NCBI GenBank assembly: GCA_030430025.1
Contig: JAUIGR010000028.1
Location: forward strand, 1-32,235
Source: Gammaproteobacteria bacterium
GTDB lineage: Bacteria; Pseudomonadota; Gammaproteobacteria; Xanthomonadales; Marinicellaceae
Length of the DNA: 32,235 bases
Direction of reading: 5' to 3'
Shown: in pieces, positions 6,671 through 14,137 of the stretch
Position numbering within the stretch: position 1 is the stretch's first letter
How the letters are laid out: each line of letters begins with the position of its first letter
The notes under the pieces: generated by a model
Database searches by the model: none
Told to the model about the DNA's origin: nothing
What the model saw: only the letters and a program-made list of their open reading frames with translations
Translations under genes and position numbers: made by a program

Positions 6671-7420
6671 ATGGAATGTTTGAGAGACATTTGTGTTGTA
6701 TTGCTGAGTACTTCACACGCTGGGAACATTGGTGCTGCTGCCCGTGCGATGAAAGTTATGGGGTTATCTGATTTGCGATTGGTGATGCCTGATCATTACC
6801 CCAGTGCTGAAGCTACTGCTCGAGCCTCAGGTGCTGATGATGTGCTATATCGTGCCAAAGTGGTAGGACATGTTGATGATGCCATTGCTGATGCAACATT
6901 GGTTATGGGTACCAGCGCTCGAGATCGTGGTATGGATATTCCGGTCATAGATATGAGAAAAGCAGCTGAAAAATTGGTAGCGCATGCCCATCGAGGTAAA
7001 GGTGCTTTGTTGTTTGGTAAGGAACGTTATGGTATGACTAATGAGGAAATGCAACGTTGTCATTATTTAGTGAAGTTTCCAGCTAACCCTGAATATTCTT
7101 CTTTGAATCTAGCGGCAGCTGTACAGTTGGCTGCTTATGAAATCAGAATGGTGTATCTTGGAACTAAGAGAGCCGAGTCGAGTGAGTCAACAGAACTGCC
7201 TTTTGCGACAATGGAAAAAATGGCCAGTTTTTATGATCATATGTTCAGCACATTAAAAAATGTTGGGTTCATTTCAAAAAATAACGAAGCCTCTTTGGAG
7301 GAAAAGTTTAGAATGATGTTTAATCGTTTGAGGCTCAAAAAACATGAAATGGATATATTGAGAGGGATGTTAAGTGCTGTTAATAAAAGGGTACAAAAAA
7401 GCAGAAAAAATCTTGATTAA
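6671..7420 (+). CDS. trmJ: tRNA (cytidine/uridine-32-2'-O)-methyltransferase TrmJ
   Basis: TrmJ is a SPOUT-class methyltransferase that puts a 2'-O-methyl group on residue 32 of tRNA anticodon loops using SAM. With a start at 6671 it is 249 residues; an ATG three codons earlier (6662) is also possible. Hallmarks are VLLSTSHAGNIGAAARAMK near the N-terminus, MGTSARDR, LLFGKERYGMTNEEMQRCH, and ANPEYSSLNLAAAVQLAAYE, the knotted SAM-binding region. The C-terminus carries the helical FYDHM...FISKN and MDILRGML segments seen in E. coli TrmJ. Neither start has a good ribosome-binding site, consistent with the very short leader from the promoter at 6617-6645. It is divergent from suhB and separated by 58 bp. 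Confidence 0.93.
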   Translation: MECLRDICVVLLSTSHAGNIGAAARAMKVMGLSDLRLVMPDHYPSAEATARASGADDVLYRAKVVGHVDDAIADATLVMGTSARDRGMDIPVIDMRKAAEKLVAHAHRGKGALLFGKERYGMTNEEMQRCHYLVKFPANPEYSSLNLAAAVQLAAYEIRMVYLGTKRAESSESTELPFATMEKMASFYDHMFSTLKNVGFISKNNEASLEEKFRMMFNRLRLKKHEMDILRGMLSAVNKRVQKSRKNLD

Positions 7421-7423
7421 ATC

Positions 7424-7451
7424 TTGACAGTTAAAGGGGAGCGAGTAAAAT
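7424..7451 (+). promoter_or_regulatory. Strong promoter of tRNA-Asn
   Basis: A consensus TTGACA (7424-7429) and TAAAAT (7446-7451) lie 16 bp apart, 32 bp before the tRNA. The GCGC directly after the -10 box is a GC-rich discriminator, as seen in stringently controlled stable-RNA promoters; stringent control is inferred. Confidence 0.75.
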
Positions 7452-7482
7452 GCGCATTCCTTGTTCGGCAAGGTGTCAACAT

Positions 7483-7558
7483 TCCCCGATAGCTCAGTTG
7501 GTAGAGCGGATGACTGTTAATCATTAGGTCGGCGGTTCAAGCCCGTCTCGGGGAGCCA
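7483..7558 (+). tRNA. tRNA-Asn (anticodon GTT)
   Basis: This is a complete 76-nt cloverleaf. The acceptor arms TCCCCGA (7483-7489) and TCGGGGA (7548-7554) pair fully. The D-loop is AGCTCAGTTGGTAGAGC, the anticodon GTT is at 7516-7518 in an ATGA/TCAT stem, and the T-arm has GGTTCAAGCCC. Discriminator G and an encoded CCA end the gene. Confidence 0.97.
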
Positions 7559-7567
7559 AATTCTTAG

Positions 7568-7591
7568 AAGCCGCAATTTTGCGGCTTTTTT
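7568..7591 (+). terminator. Rho-independent terminator of tRNA-Asn
   Basis: AAGCCGCAA (7568-7576) and the complementary TTGCGGCTT surround a tiny loop and run into six Ts. It lies 10 nt after the tRNA and separates it from the yfgM operon. Confidence 0.92.
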
Positions 7592-7697
7592 GTGCCTGTT
7601 TATTTTTATGTTGAGGATTTGAGTTTTGAATGAAATCTTACAGTCCTTCATGTAAAATAGCTCGCTTTTTATAATAACTCATTTTTAGGAACCAGTT

Positions 7698-8324
7698 ATG
7701 GCATTCGAAGAGTACGATGATTATGAACAAGAACAGCTTGTTAAGGAATGGCTCAAGAACAATGCGTTGACCATGATTTTAGGTGTTGCTTTAGGAATTG
7801 GTGGATTGTATGGTTATGGGTATTGGCAAGATGGTCAAGCCAGAAAGGCACAGCAGGGTGCTGTCGAGTATCAGCAGATCGCTCAGGTTTTAGAACGTCA
7901 GGAATTTGAAGAAGCTGAAAAAATGTTGGGCAATTATGAAAAACAGTACGGTACTAATTTGTTTGCTCTTAAAGCTCGTATGCAGCTCGCCAGCGAATTT
8001 TTAAATGCAGAGAAATTGGCTCAGGCCAAAGCTCAGTATCAGATGATCGTTGCTAGTAAACCAGAAAAAAGTATAGCTGAAATGGCGCGATTGCGTTTAG
8101 CACGGTTGATGATCAGTATGGGTGAGCTGGATGAGGCTACTGAGGAGCTTAGTTCAGTACAGTCTGTTGCTTATAAAACAATGGTTGAAGAAATTAGAGG
8201 CGATATCTTTGTTGCTCAAGGCGATTTAAGTCAGGCTAAAGATGCTTACCAGTTGGCATTAAATGAGGGAGAAGGTTTTTCAGGCCGTCAAATCATAGAA
8301 ATGAAGTTAGCTGACGTTCAGTAA
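7698..8324 (+). CDS. yfgM: YfgM-like inner-membrane TPR protein (BamB-linked)
   Basis: This 208-residue YfgM/UPF0070-type protein is an ancillary partner of the SecYEG translocon and of periplasmic chaperones in E. coli. The acidic N-terminus (MAFEEYDDYEQEQLVKEWLKNN) faces the cytoplasm. One transmembrane helix spans about 24-44 (ALTMILGVALGIGGLYGYGYW). A periplasmic tail of TPR-like helices fills the rest (LFALKARMQLASEFL, ARLRLARLMISMGELDEA, GDIFVAQGDLSQAKDAYQLAL). A TAAAAT box at 7653-7658 could be the -10 of the operon, without a clear -35. It is followed 20 bp later by bamB and then der, the order conserved in many gammaproteobacteria. The usual upstream hisS/ispG are absent here and replaced by tRNA-Asn and trmJ. 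Confidence 0.93.
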   Translation: MAFEEYDDYEQEQLVKEWLKNNALTMILGVALGIGGLYGYGYWQDGQARKAQQGAVEYQQIAQVLERQEFEEAEKMLGNYEKQYGTNLFALKARMQLASEFLNAEKLAQAKAQYQMIVASKPEKSIAEMARLRLARLMISMGELDEATEELSSVQSVAYKTMVEEIRGDIFVAQGDLSQAKDAYQLALNEGEGFSGRQIIEMKLADVQ

Positions 8325-8344
8325 TATTTATTTAAGAGATCAGT

Positions 8345-9475
8345 ATGAAAAAATTGCCTACACTATTTGTCTTGTTATTGCTTGTTGCTTGTTCTAAGAA
8401 AGATGAAATTAAACCTAATGAGCTGATTGATTTTTCTGAAACTGGTGCTTTTAGTGTCAAGTGGAAAAAAAGTTTTGGTAGCGCTGATAAGTCATTTGGT
8501 TATCAATTATTGCCAGCTTTTGCTAAAGGTCAAATTTTTATTGCCACACAGAAAGGTCGGGTTAGCGCCCTGAATGCAGAGTCAGGCCTTACTAATTGGG
8601 ATGTGGATTTGGATATGGAGTTGTCAGCAGGTCCAGGCGTCAGTAATACATTGTTAGTCGTTGCCTCGCCGGAGGGTGAGGTGGTTACGTTAGATATTGA
8701 TTCGGGGTCAGAACTGTGGCGTGCCACTGTCACTTCAGAAGTGCTTAGTCCCCCAGTGATTGATCGTAATAAAGTTATTATCAGAACTCAGGATGGCCGG
8801 GTGTATGGTTTTGAGGTGCAGTCTGGTGAGCGTGCTTGGGTATTTGATACCAATATTCCAAATTTGACATTGCGTGGGACTTCTACGCCAATTGCAAGGG
8901 GTGGACGTTTGTATGTTGGTTTTGATAATGGTCGTGTTGCTGCATTAGATATTGATGATGGTTCTGTCTTGTGGCAACAAGATGTTGTACAAAATCAGGG
9001 AAAAACAGAAATAGATCGTATTGCTGATATTGATGGTGATATTGATGTGGTGGCTACAGATTTATATATTGCTAGTGCTGCCAATAAAACCATGTCTGTG
9101 GCTACGGAGTCAGGACGGGTGCTGTGGCGGCAAGATTTAGGTTCTGTTACTGGCGTTACTGTTTCTCGGCGCTCTTTGTATTTGTCTGACAATGACTCTG
9201 TTATCTATCAACTGAATCGTGCTGATGGATCTCAAGGCTGGTCTCAGGATGCGTTAAAGTATCGAGATATCACTAAGCCAGTGTTTTATTTAGGTGATGT
9301 TATTGTCGGTGATTTGGAGGGCTACCTTCATATTCTAGATGGTGCAACTGGTGAATTCCTGAACCGTAAAAAAGTTGGAGGGAAGGGTTTTTATCATGCA
9401 CCTTTGGTGGTTGGTGAGGTCGGCTATAGTTACAGTCTTGATGGCACACTGACAGCATTTACTTACCAGAGGTAG
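8345..9475 (+). CDS. bamB: Outer membrane assembly lipoprotein BamB
   Basis: This is the 376-residue lipoprotein of the BAM complex, which helps BamA insert beta-barrels in the outer membrane. The signal peptide MKKLPTLFVLLLLVAC ends in a lipobox with the lipidated Cys at C16. The mature part is an eight-bladed PQQ-type beta-propeller; the repeat pattern is visible as VSALNAESGLTNW, VVTLDIDSGSELW, VYGFEVQSGERAW, VAALDIDDGSVLW, TMSVATESGRVLW, IYQLNRADGSQGW and LHILDGATGEFL. Length is normal (E. coli BamB 392). A good ribosome-binding site, AGAGAT, precedes the start. The stop is one base from the start of der, so the two are very likely one transcript. Confidence 0.96.
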   Translation: MKKLPTLFVLLLLVACSKKDEIKPNELIDFSETGAFSVKWKKSFGSADKSFGYQLLPAFAKGQIFIATQKGRVSALNAESGLTNWDVDLDMELSAGPGVSNTLLVVASPEGEVVTLDIDSGSELWRATVTSEVLSPPVIDRNKVIIRTQDGRVYGFEVQSGERAWVFDTNIPNLTLRGTSTPIARGGRLYVGFDNGRVAALDIDDGSVLWQQDVVQNQGKTEIDRIADIDGDIDVVATDLYIASAANKTMSVATESGRVLWRQDLGSVTGVTVSRRSLYLSDNDSVIYQLNRADGSQGWSQDALKYRDITKPVFYLGDVIVGDLEGYLHILDGATGEFLNRKKVGGKGFYHAPLVVGEVGYSYSLDGTLTAFTYQR

Positions 9476-9476
9476 G

Positions 9477-10853
9477 ATGACCCCCGTCATTGCCATTGTT
9501 GGTAGACCTAATGTAGGTAAGTCCACACTGTTCAATGCGTTAACTCAGACACGTGATGCCTTAGTTGCTGATCTTCCTGGTTTGACTAGGGATCGTCAAT
9601 ATGGGGATATGGATTTGGGTGAGTTGCAAGCGACTGTGATTGATACTGGAGGTATGTTTGGTGATGAAGGTGGCCTGACATCAATGATGGATGGTCAGAT
9701 TTTGCAAGCGATGGAGGAAGCGCATTTGGTTTTATTTGTTGTCAGTGCTAAAGAAGGTTTGCTGACACATGATGAAATGATATTGGATCGCATCAGACAA
9801 AGCCAAAAAGATATCTTACTTTTGGTCAATAAATCAGAGGGTTTGGTCAATGAAATCGCTGTTGCCGAATTTTATCAAATGGGAGTGACTGAATTACTGG
9901 CGATCAGCTCAGCACATCGTAAAGGTCTAACAGAGCTCAAAAATACTTTACAAGCATACTTTTTACAAAAAAAAGCGTTCAGTACTGAACCAGAGATTAT
10001 TGAACATGGTCCCAAAGTGACTATTGTCGGTCGTCCTAATGTTGGAAAGTCGACATTAGTTAATCGTTTATTACGGGAAGATCGTGTGTTGGCATTTGAT
10101 ATGCCAGGTACAACAAGAGACAGTATTGCCTTGCCAATGACTTGGGATGATCATCCATATACCCTCATTGATACAGCAGGTGTTCGTCGCCGCTCTAAAA
10201 TTGGTGAGGGGATAGAAAAGTTCAGTATCTTGAAAACAATTGAATCTATTGAGTTAGCACAAGTTTGTGCTTTGTTGATTGATGCTCAGGAAGGTATTAC
10301 TGATCAGGATATGCACCTGATGGGACTGATTGTTTATAAAGCTAAACCCTTAGTTTTGGTCATTAATAAATGGGACCACCTATCAGAATCGCATCGTCAA
10401 TATGTCAAGGAACGATTGCAGCTAAAAATGCAGGCTTTTGATTGGGTTCCATTGCTTTATATCTCGGCATTACATGGTTCTGGACTGAGGGTGTTGATGG
10501 AACGCATTAATTTGTTGCTTGATAAGGCTAATTCTGAATTAACGGCCAATCAGTTGACTAATGTGCTGACAGAAGCTTATAAAGCACACCAGCCCCCCTT
10601 AGTGCAGGGGTTGAGCTCTCAACTTAAGTATGCACATCCTGGTGGTATTCACCCGATGAGAATCGTTATTCACGGGAAACGTACTAGCAAATTGTCAACG
10701 ACATACAAAAGATATTTGGAAAACGCTTTCCGAAAAGCTTTTGATCTTAAAGGTGTACCTATTCTCTTGCAGTTCAAAGATGGTAAAAATCCTTATAAAA
10801 ATAAAAAGAGTTTAGATCAAAAGTTTCCTTCTCGGCGAAAAAAAAGTAAATGA
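9477..10853 (+). CDS. der: Ribosome biogenesis GTPase Der (EngA)
   Basis: This 458-residue tandem GTPase is needed for 50S subunit maturation. Two G domains are visible. The first has G1 GRPNVGKST (9-17), G3 DTGG (56-59) and G4 NKSE (118-121), a mild variant of NKxD. The second has G1 GRPNVGKST (185-193), G3 DTAG (232-235) and G4 NKWD (297-300). A KH-like domain of about 90 residues follows, with the basic tail KFPSRRKKSK. ATG 9477 starts one base after the bamB stop. The linker between the G domains is short. No terminator is obvious; 126 bp separate it from moeA. Confidence 0.97.
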   Translation: MTPVIAIVGRPNVGKSTLFNALTQTRDALVADLPGLTRDRQYGDMDLGELQATVIDTGGMFGDEGGLTSMMDGQILQAMEEAHLVLFVVSAKEGLLTHDEMILDRIRQSQKDILLLVNKSEGLVNEIAVAEFYQMGVTELLAISSAHRKGLTELKNTLQAYFLQKKAFSTEPEIIEHGPKVTIVGRPNVGKSTLVNRLLREDRVLAFDMPGTTRDSIALPMTWDDHPYTLIDTAGVRRRSKIGEGIEKFSILKTIESIELAQVCALLIDAQEGITDQDMHLMGLIVYKAKPLVLVINKWDHLSESHRQYVKERLQLKMQAFDWVPLLYISALHGSGLRVLMERINLLLDKANSELTANQLTNVLTEAYKAHQPPLVQGLSSQLKYAHPGGIHPMRIVIHGKRTSKLSTTYKRYLENAFRKAFDLKGVPILLQFKDGKNPYKNKKSLDQKFPSRRKKSK

Positions 10854-10979
10854 GGTACTTATATTCTGTGGATGTATTGTATCGATTAATTATATTGAGT
10901 GGACAGTTTTTAGATTTATGTCACCAATGAAACAAGAGCATAAGAATCAAGAATTTGTAACCAGTGTGTTGTATTTGTC

Positions 10980-12221
10980 ATGAGTTATCCTAAATCAGTC
11001 ACTTTTACCCAAGCCAGAAATTTCATTGCTCAGTCAATACAATCAAAGACTTTGCATTCTCAACTCATTAGCATTAAAAAAGCCATGGGCTATCCACTGG
11101 CTGATGACATCTGTGCAGCATCTGATGTGCCGGCGTGGGATTGTTCTCGGGTTGATGGTTATGCGTTTGATATTGCAACCATGAATCAACATATTGAGGC
11201 AGGATTGCAAGTAGAGCCGGCTATTTTTGCGGGTGATAACACCACTGCTGCGCAGAAAGGTCCAGTGGCTTATCCTGTGATGACTGGTGCCGTCTTACCT
11301 GATGGTACAGACACGGTGGCAATGAAAGAACAAGTAACGCTGAGTGATTCTGGTCAATTAAAACTCTCTCAAAAAGTAGACAAAGGACAGTTTATACGAG
11401 GCTGTGGCACGGATGTTAGGAAAGGACAAACTGTATTGAAAAAAGGAAGAAGGTTGAGGCCGGAAGATTTGGGCTTGCTGGCCTCCGTAGGTGTTGGTTC
11501 TGTGCCTGTTTTTCAACGTCCTAAAGCACTGGTGTTAACGACAGGTGACGAATTGGTCGCTCCAGGTCAACATTGTCAGATTGGACAGGTTTATGACGCT
11601 AATTCTTATATGATTAGGCAACAGTTGGCATGTATGGGGTGCGATGTACTTGCTGTCAAACACCTCAAAGATTCTAAGGAAGCTACAGTTAAAGTGATGA
11701 ATCAGCTTAAGTCTAAATCAATCGATTTGGTGCTTTCAATTGGTGGTGTGTCGATGGGTGATAAGGATTTTATCCCTAGTGCATTAAATGAAGTTGGGGA
11801 GGTTATTTTCCATAAGGTGGGTGTTAAACCTGGCTTCCCTTTATTATTTGGAAAGTTGGGTCAGTCTATATATTTTGGTTTGCCTGGTAATCCTGTTTCA
11901 AGCTTCACAGCGGTCTGCCAATTTGTTTGGTATGCTATTAGGATGTTCCAAGGTGAAATGGATGTACATAATTTGAACTGGAGAGGTAAACTCACCCATG
12001 ATGTCAATAAGAGTCACTACAGGCGTGAGTTTATGCGTGGTTATTATGTGCAAAGTTATGATGGCTCTATCGATGTTACTGTTTGTGGTGACCAGCAATC
12101 GAGCCGCATAAGATCTCTTGTAGAAGCTAATTGTTTTGTTGTGCTTGATGAGTCACAGCAGGACATTAAAAGTGGTGAATTGGTACGTATTCAACCTTAT
12201 CATCAATTCAATATTTTTTAA
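10980..12221 (+). CDS. moeA: Molybdopterin molybdenumtransferase MoeA
   Basis: This 413-residue MoeA/gephyrin-E family protein inserts molybdate into adenylated molybdopterin. Family blocks are present in order: DVPAWDCSRVDGYAF near 43-57 (usual form P.FDNSAMDGYA), VMTGAVLPDGTDTVAMKE, GTDVRKGQTVLKKG, LGLLASVGVGSVPV, the MoCF-binding TGDELVAPGQ, SIGGVSMGDKDF and FGLPGNPVSSF. It ends with the usual C-terminal barrel. The start is not preceded by a clear ribosome-binding site; a tiny in-frame-stopped frame (10918-10983) ends across its ATG as TCATGA, which could allow coupling but is weak. Its stop overlaps the next gene by one base (TAATG), so the MoeB-like protein is coupled to it, tying that gene to molybdenum cofactor synthesis. 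Confidence 0.95.
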   Translation: MSYPKSVTFTQARNFIAQSIQSKTLHSQLISIKKAMGYPLADDICAASDVPAWDCSRVDGYAFDIATMNQHIEAGLQVEPAIFAGDNTTAAQKGPVAYPVMTGAVLPDGTDTVAMKEQVTLSDSGQLKLSQKVDKGQFIRGCGTDVRKGQTVLKKGRRLRPEDLGLLASVGVGSVPVFQRPKALVLTTGDELVAPGQHCQIGQVYDANSYMIRQQLACMGCDVLAVKHLKDSKEATVKVMNQLKSKSIDLVLSIGGVSMGDKDFIPSALNEVGEVIFHKVGVKPGFPLLFGKLGQSIYFGLPGNPVSSFTAVCQFVWYAIRMFQGEMDVHNLNWRGKLTHDVNKSHYRREFMRGYYVQSYDGSIDVTVCGDQQSSRIRSLVEANCFVVLDESQQDIKSGELVRIQPYHQFNIF

Positions 12222-13264
12222 TGAAAGAGAGAAAAATTGATCCAAGATATGTTTGGTCCCTGATTAGTAGTGGTAAAGGCTGTTTGTATGATTTGCGACC
12301 ACTTGAAATAAGGATAGAAACAGGTATTGTGCCAGGCTCTGTGGCGGTTAATTGGCAAGAGCTTGAAAGTATATTGATATCACAGGTCAAGAAACCAGTT
12401 TATTTGTTATGTGAAGTCGGTTATCAGTCTAAACAATATGTGCAGAGGAGTAAAAAATCAGGAGTTTACTGCGTTGCGGGTGGTTTTGATGCTTGGTATT
12501 TCGCCGATTTGCCAATCGATTATTTGAAAGCTGATGAGGCTGCACTGAGGTATGATCGTCAATGTCACTTACCAGGTTGGGGCATGACTGGTCAGCAAAA
12601 AATAGAAACAGCTCATATTTGTGTTATTGGTGCAGGTGGCTTAGGTGTGCCCGTTCTTCAATATTTGGTTGCTGCTGGAGTAGGGCGGATTAAATTGGTA
12701 GATGATGATAGCGTATCATTTAGTAATCTATCTAGACAGGTTATTTATACAGGGGCTGATGTGGGTTTGCCAAAAGTGGATGTGGCTCAAAAATGGGCAA
12801 TGAATCATAACCCTCATTCTTGCGTAACACCTTTGATGTATAGGTTTGATGAAAATACTGCTGATGAATTGCTGCAAGATATTAATGTGGTGGTAGATTG
12901 TAGTGATAATATAGCGACCAGGAAAATCATTAGTATTAAATGTCAGAAGTTAAAAATTCCATGGGTATTTGCAGCAGTTACAGATTATGAACTACAACTG
13001 AGTGTATTTGATCCTCGTCAGCCGAATGCTCCCTGTTGGTTTTGTTTGTTTGGGGATGATGCTTTTGATGATATAAGCTGTAGCCAACGAGGTGTTTTGG
13101 GTATGGTTCCTGGTATTGCTGGTATGATGCAAGCCACTGAAGTGATCAAGCTGATCCTGTCTATAGGTAAGCCTTTGGTTGGTCAGCTACGAGTCGATAA
13201 TATGCTAACAGGTTGGTCAAAGGTGTTAAAATATGATCGCAACAATTTGTGTCAATACCATTAA
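12221..13264 (+). CDS. moeB: Rhodanese-ThiF/MoeB fusion, sulfur-carrier adenylyltransferase
   Basis: This 347-residue fusion has an N-terminal rhodanese-like domain (about 5-100) with candidate active-site C64 in LLCEVGYQS, followed by a ThiF/MoeB E1-like domain (about 108-335). The E1 part shows the nucleotide loop GAGGLG (138-143 region), DDDSVSFSNLSRQV with the Arg finger, K185 in LPKVD, and D226 in VVDCSDN. MoeB adenylates the C-terminal glycine of MoaD; the rhodanese part could deliver sulfur, as in human MOCS3, where the domain order is reversed. Zinc ligands are unusual: CWFC (272-275) supplies the first pair, but the C-terminal pair reads CQYH (344-347) instead of CxxC. Overlap with moeA favours MoeB over ThiF, though a dual role is possible. 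Confidence 0.85.
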   Translation: MKERKIDPRYVWSLISSGKGCLYDLRPLEIRIETGIVPGSVAVNWQELESILISQVKKPVYLLCEVGYQSKQYVQRSKKSGVYCVAGGFDAWYFADLPIDYLKADEAALRYDRQCHLPGWGMTGQQKIETAHICVIGAGGLGVPVLQYLVAAGVGRIKLVDDDSVSFSNLSRQVIYTGADVGLPKVDVAQKWAMNHNPHSCVTPLMYRFDENTADELLQDINVVVDCSDNIATRKIISIKCQKLKIPWVFAAVTDYELQLSVFDPRQPNAPCWFCLFGDDAFDDISCSQRGVLGMVPGIAGMMQATEVIKLILSIGKPLVGQLRVDNMLTGWSKVLKYDRNNLCQYH

Positions 13265-13291
13265 GACAAGGGTAGAATCGATGAGGTTTTC

Positions 13292-14137
13292 ATGACGACA
13301 GCACAAATACTAGATGGTAATATCGTATCGTTGGCTTTACTCAAAAATATTGCTGAGCAGGTAACTAAACGGATCAAACAAGGGTACATGGCACCTGGTT
13401 TAGCAGTCATCTTAGTCGGTGATGATCAGGCTTCCAAAATTTATGTAAACAATAAAATTAAAGCGTGTGAAAGGACAGGTATCAGGTCGCGAACTTGTTT
13501 TCTGTCAAGGCAAACTGCAGCCAAAACACTTTTTGCGCTGATTGATGAGCTTAATGAAGATCCTGAAATTCATGGTATTTTAGTGCAATTACCTTTACCA
13601 GAACATATTGATGAAACTGAAGTGACCAATCGCATCAACCCCAATAAAGATGTCGATGGTTTTCATGCAAGGAATGTAGGGCATTTGGCTTTAAGACAGC
13701 CGGGGTTAAGGCCATGTACTCCACGAGGTGTTATGACGTTATTAAATCATTACGGATTGGATGCCAAAGGTCAGCACTGTGTAGTCGTTGGGGCATCTAA
13801 CATCGTAGGTAGGCCACTGATGTTGGAGTTGTTATATGCTGGTGCTACAGTGACTTGTTGCCACCGGTTTACTCATAACCTTGAATATCATGTTGCTGCT
13901 GCTGATATGTTATTTGTTGCTGTTGGTCGTTCTGGTATTGTGCAATCAGAATGGATCAAACCGGGTGCTGTGGTGGTAGATATCGGTATCAATCGTAACA
14001 GTTCAGGAGGTGTATGTGGTGATGTTGATTTTCAAACAGCAAAGCTTAAAGCGTCCAAAATTACCCCTGTTCCGGGGGGAGTTGGACCGATGACTGTGGC
14101 CACTTTGATGCAAAACACTTTAGAAGCGAGTCTTTAG
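13292..14137 (+). CDS. folD: Methylenetetrahydrofolate dehydrogenase/cyclohydrolase FolD
   Basis: This 281-residue bifunctional enzyme converts 5,10-methylene-THF to 10-formyl-THF via methenyl-THF, with reduction of NADP. Catalytic Y51 and K55 lie in SKIYVNNKIKACE, Q99 in GILVQLPLP, and D122 in KDVDGFH. The Rossmann loop is VVVGASNIVGRP, and the C-terminal signature PVPGGVGPMTVATL is intact. Length is normal. The gene follows moeB by 27 bp. Its stop TAG (14135-14137) interlocks with the stop of the convergent DUF1631 gene, with no room for a terminator between them. Confidence 0.97.
   Translation: MTTAQILDGNIVSLALLKNIAEQVTKRIKQGYMAPGLAVILVGDDQASKIYVNNKIKACERTGIRSRTCFLSRQTAAKTLFALIDELNEDPEIHGILVQLPLPEHIDETEVTNRINPNKDVDGFHARNVGHLALRQPGLRPCTPRGVMTLLNHYGLDAKGQHCVVVGASNIVGRPLMLELLYAGATVTCCHRFTHNLEYHVAAADMLFVAVGRSGIVQSEWIKPGAVVVDIGINRNSSGGVCGDVDFQTAKLKASKITPVPGGVGPMTVATLMQNTLEASL

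Noticed and set aside
9477-10853. NKSE in the first G4 motif of Der as a sign of an inactive GTPase
   Set aside because: Variants of NKxD at this position are tolerated in this family, and all other motifs of both domains are intact.
10918-10983. 21-codon frame ending across the moeA start codon, possible leader peptide
   Set aside because: No ribosome-binding site and no attenuator-like structure; overlap with an ATG in AT-rich DNA is easily chance.
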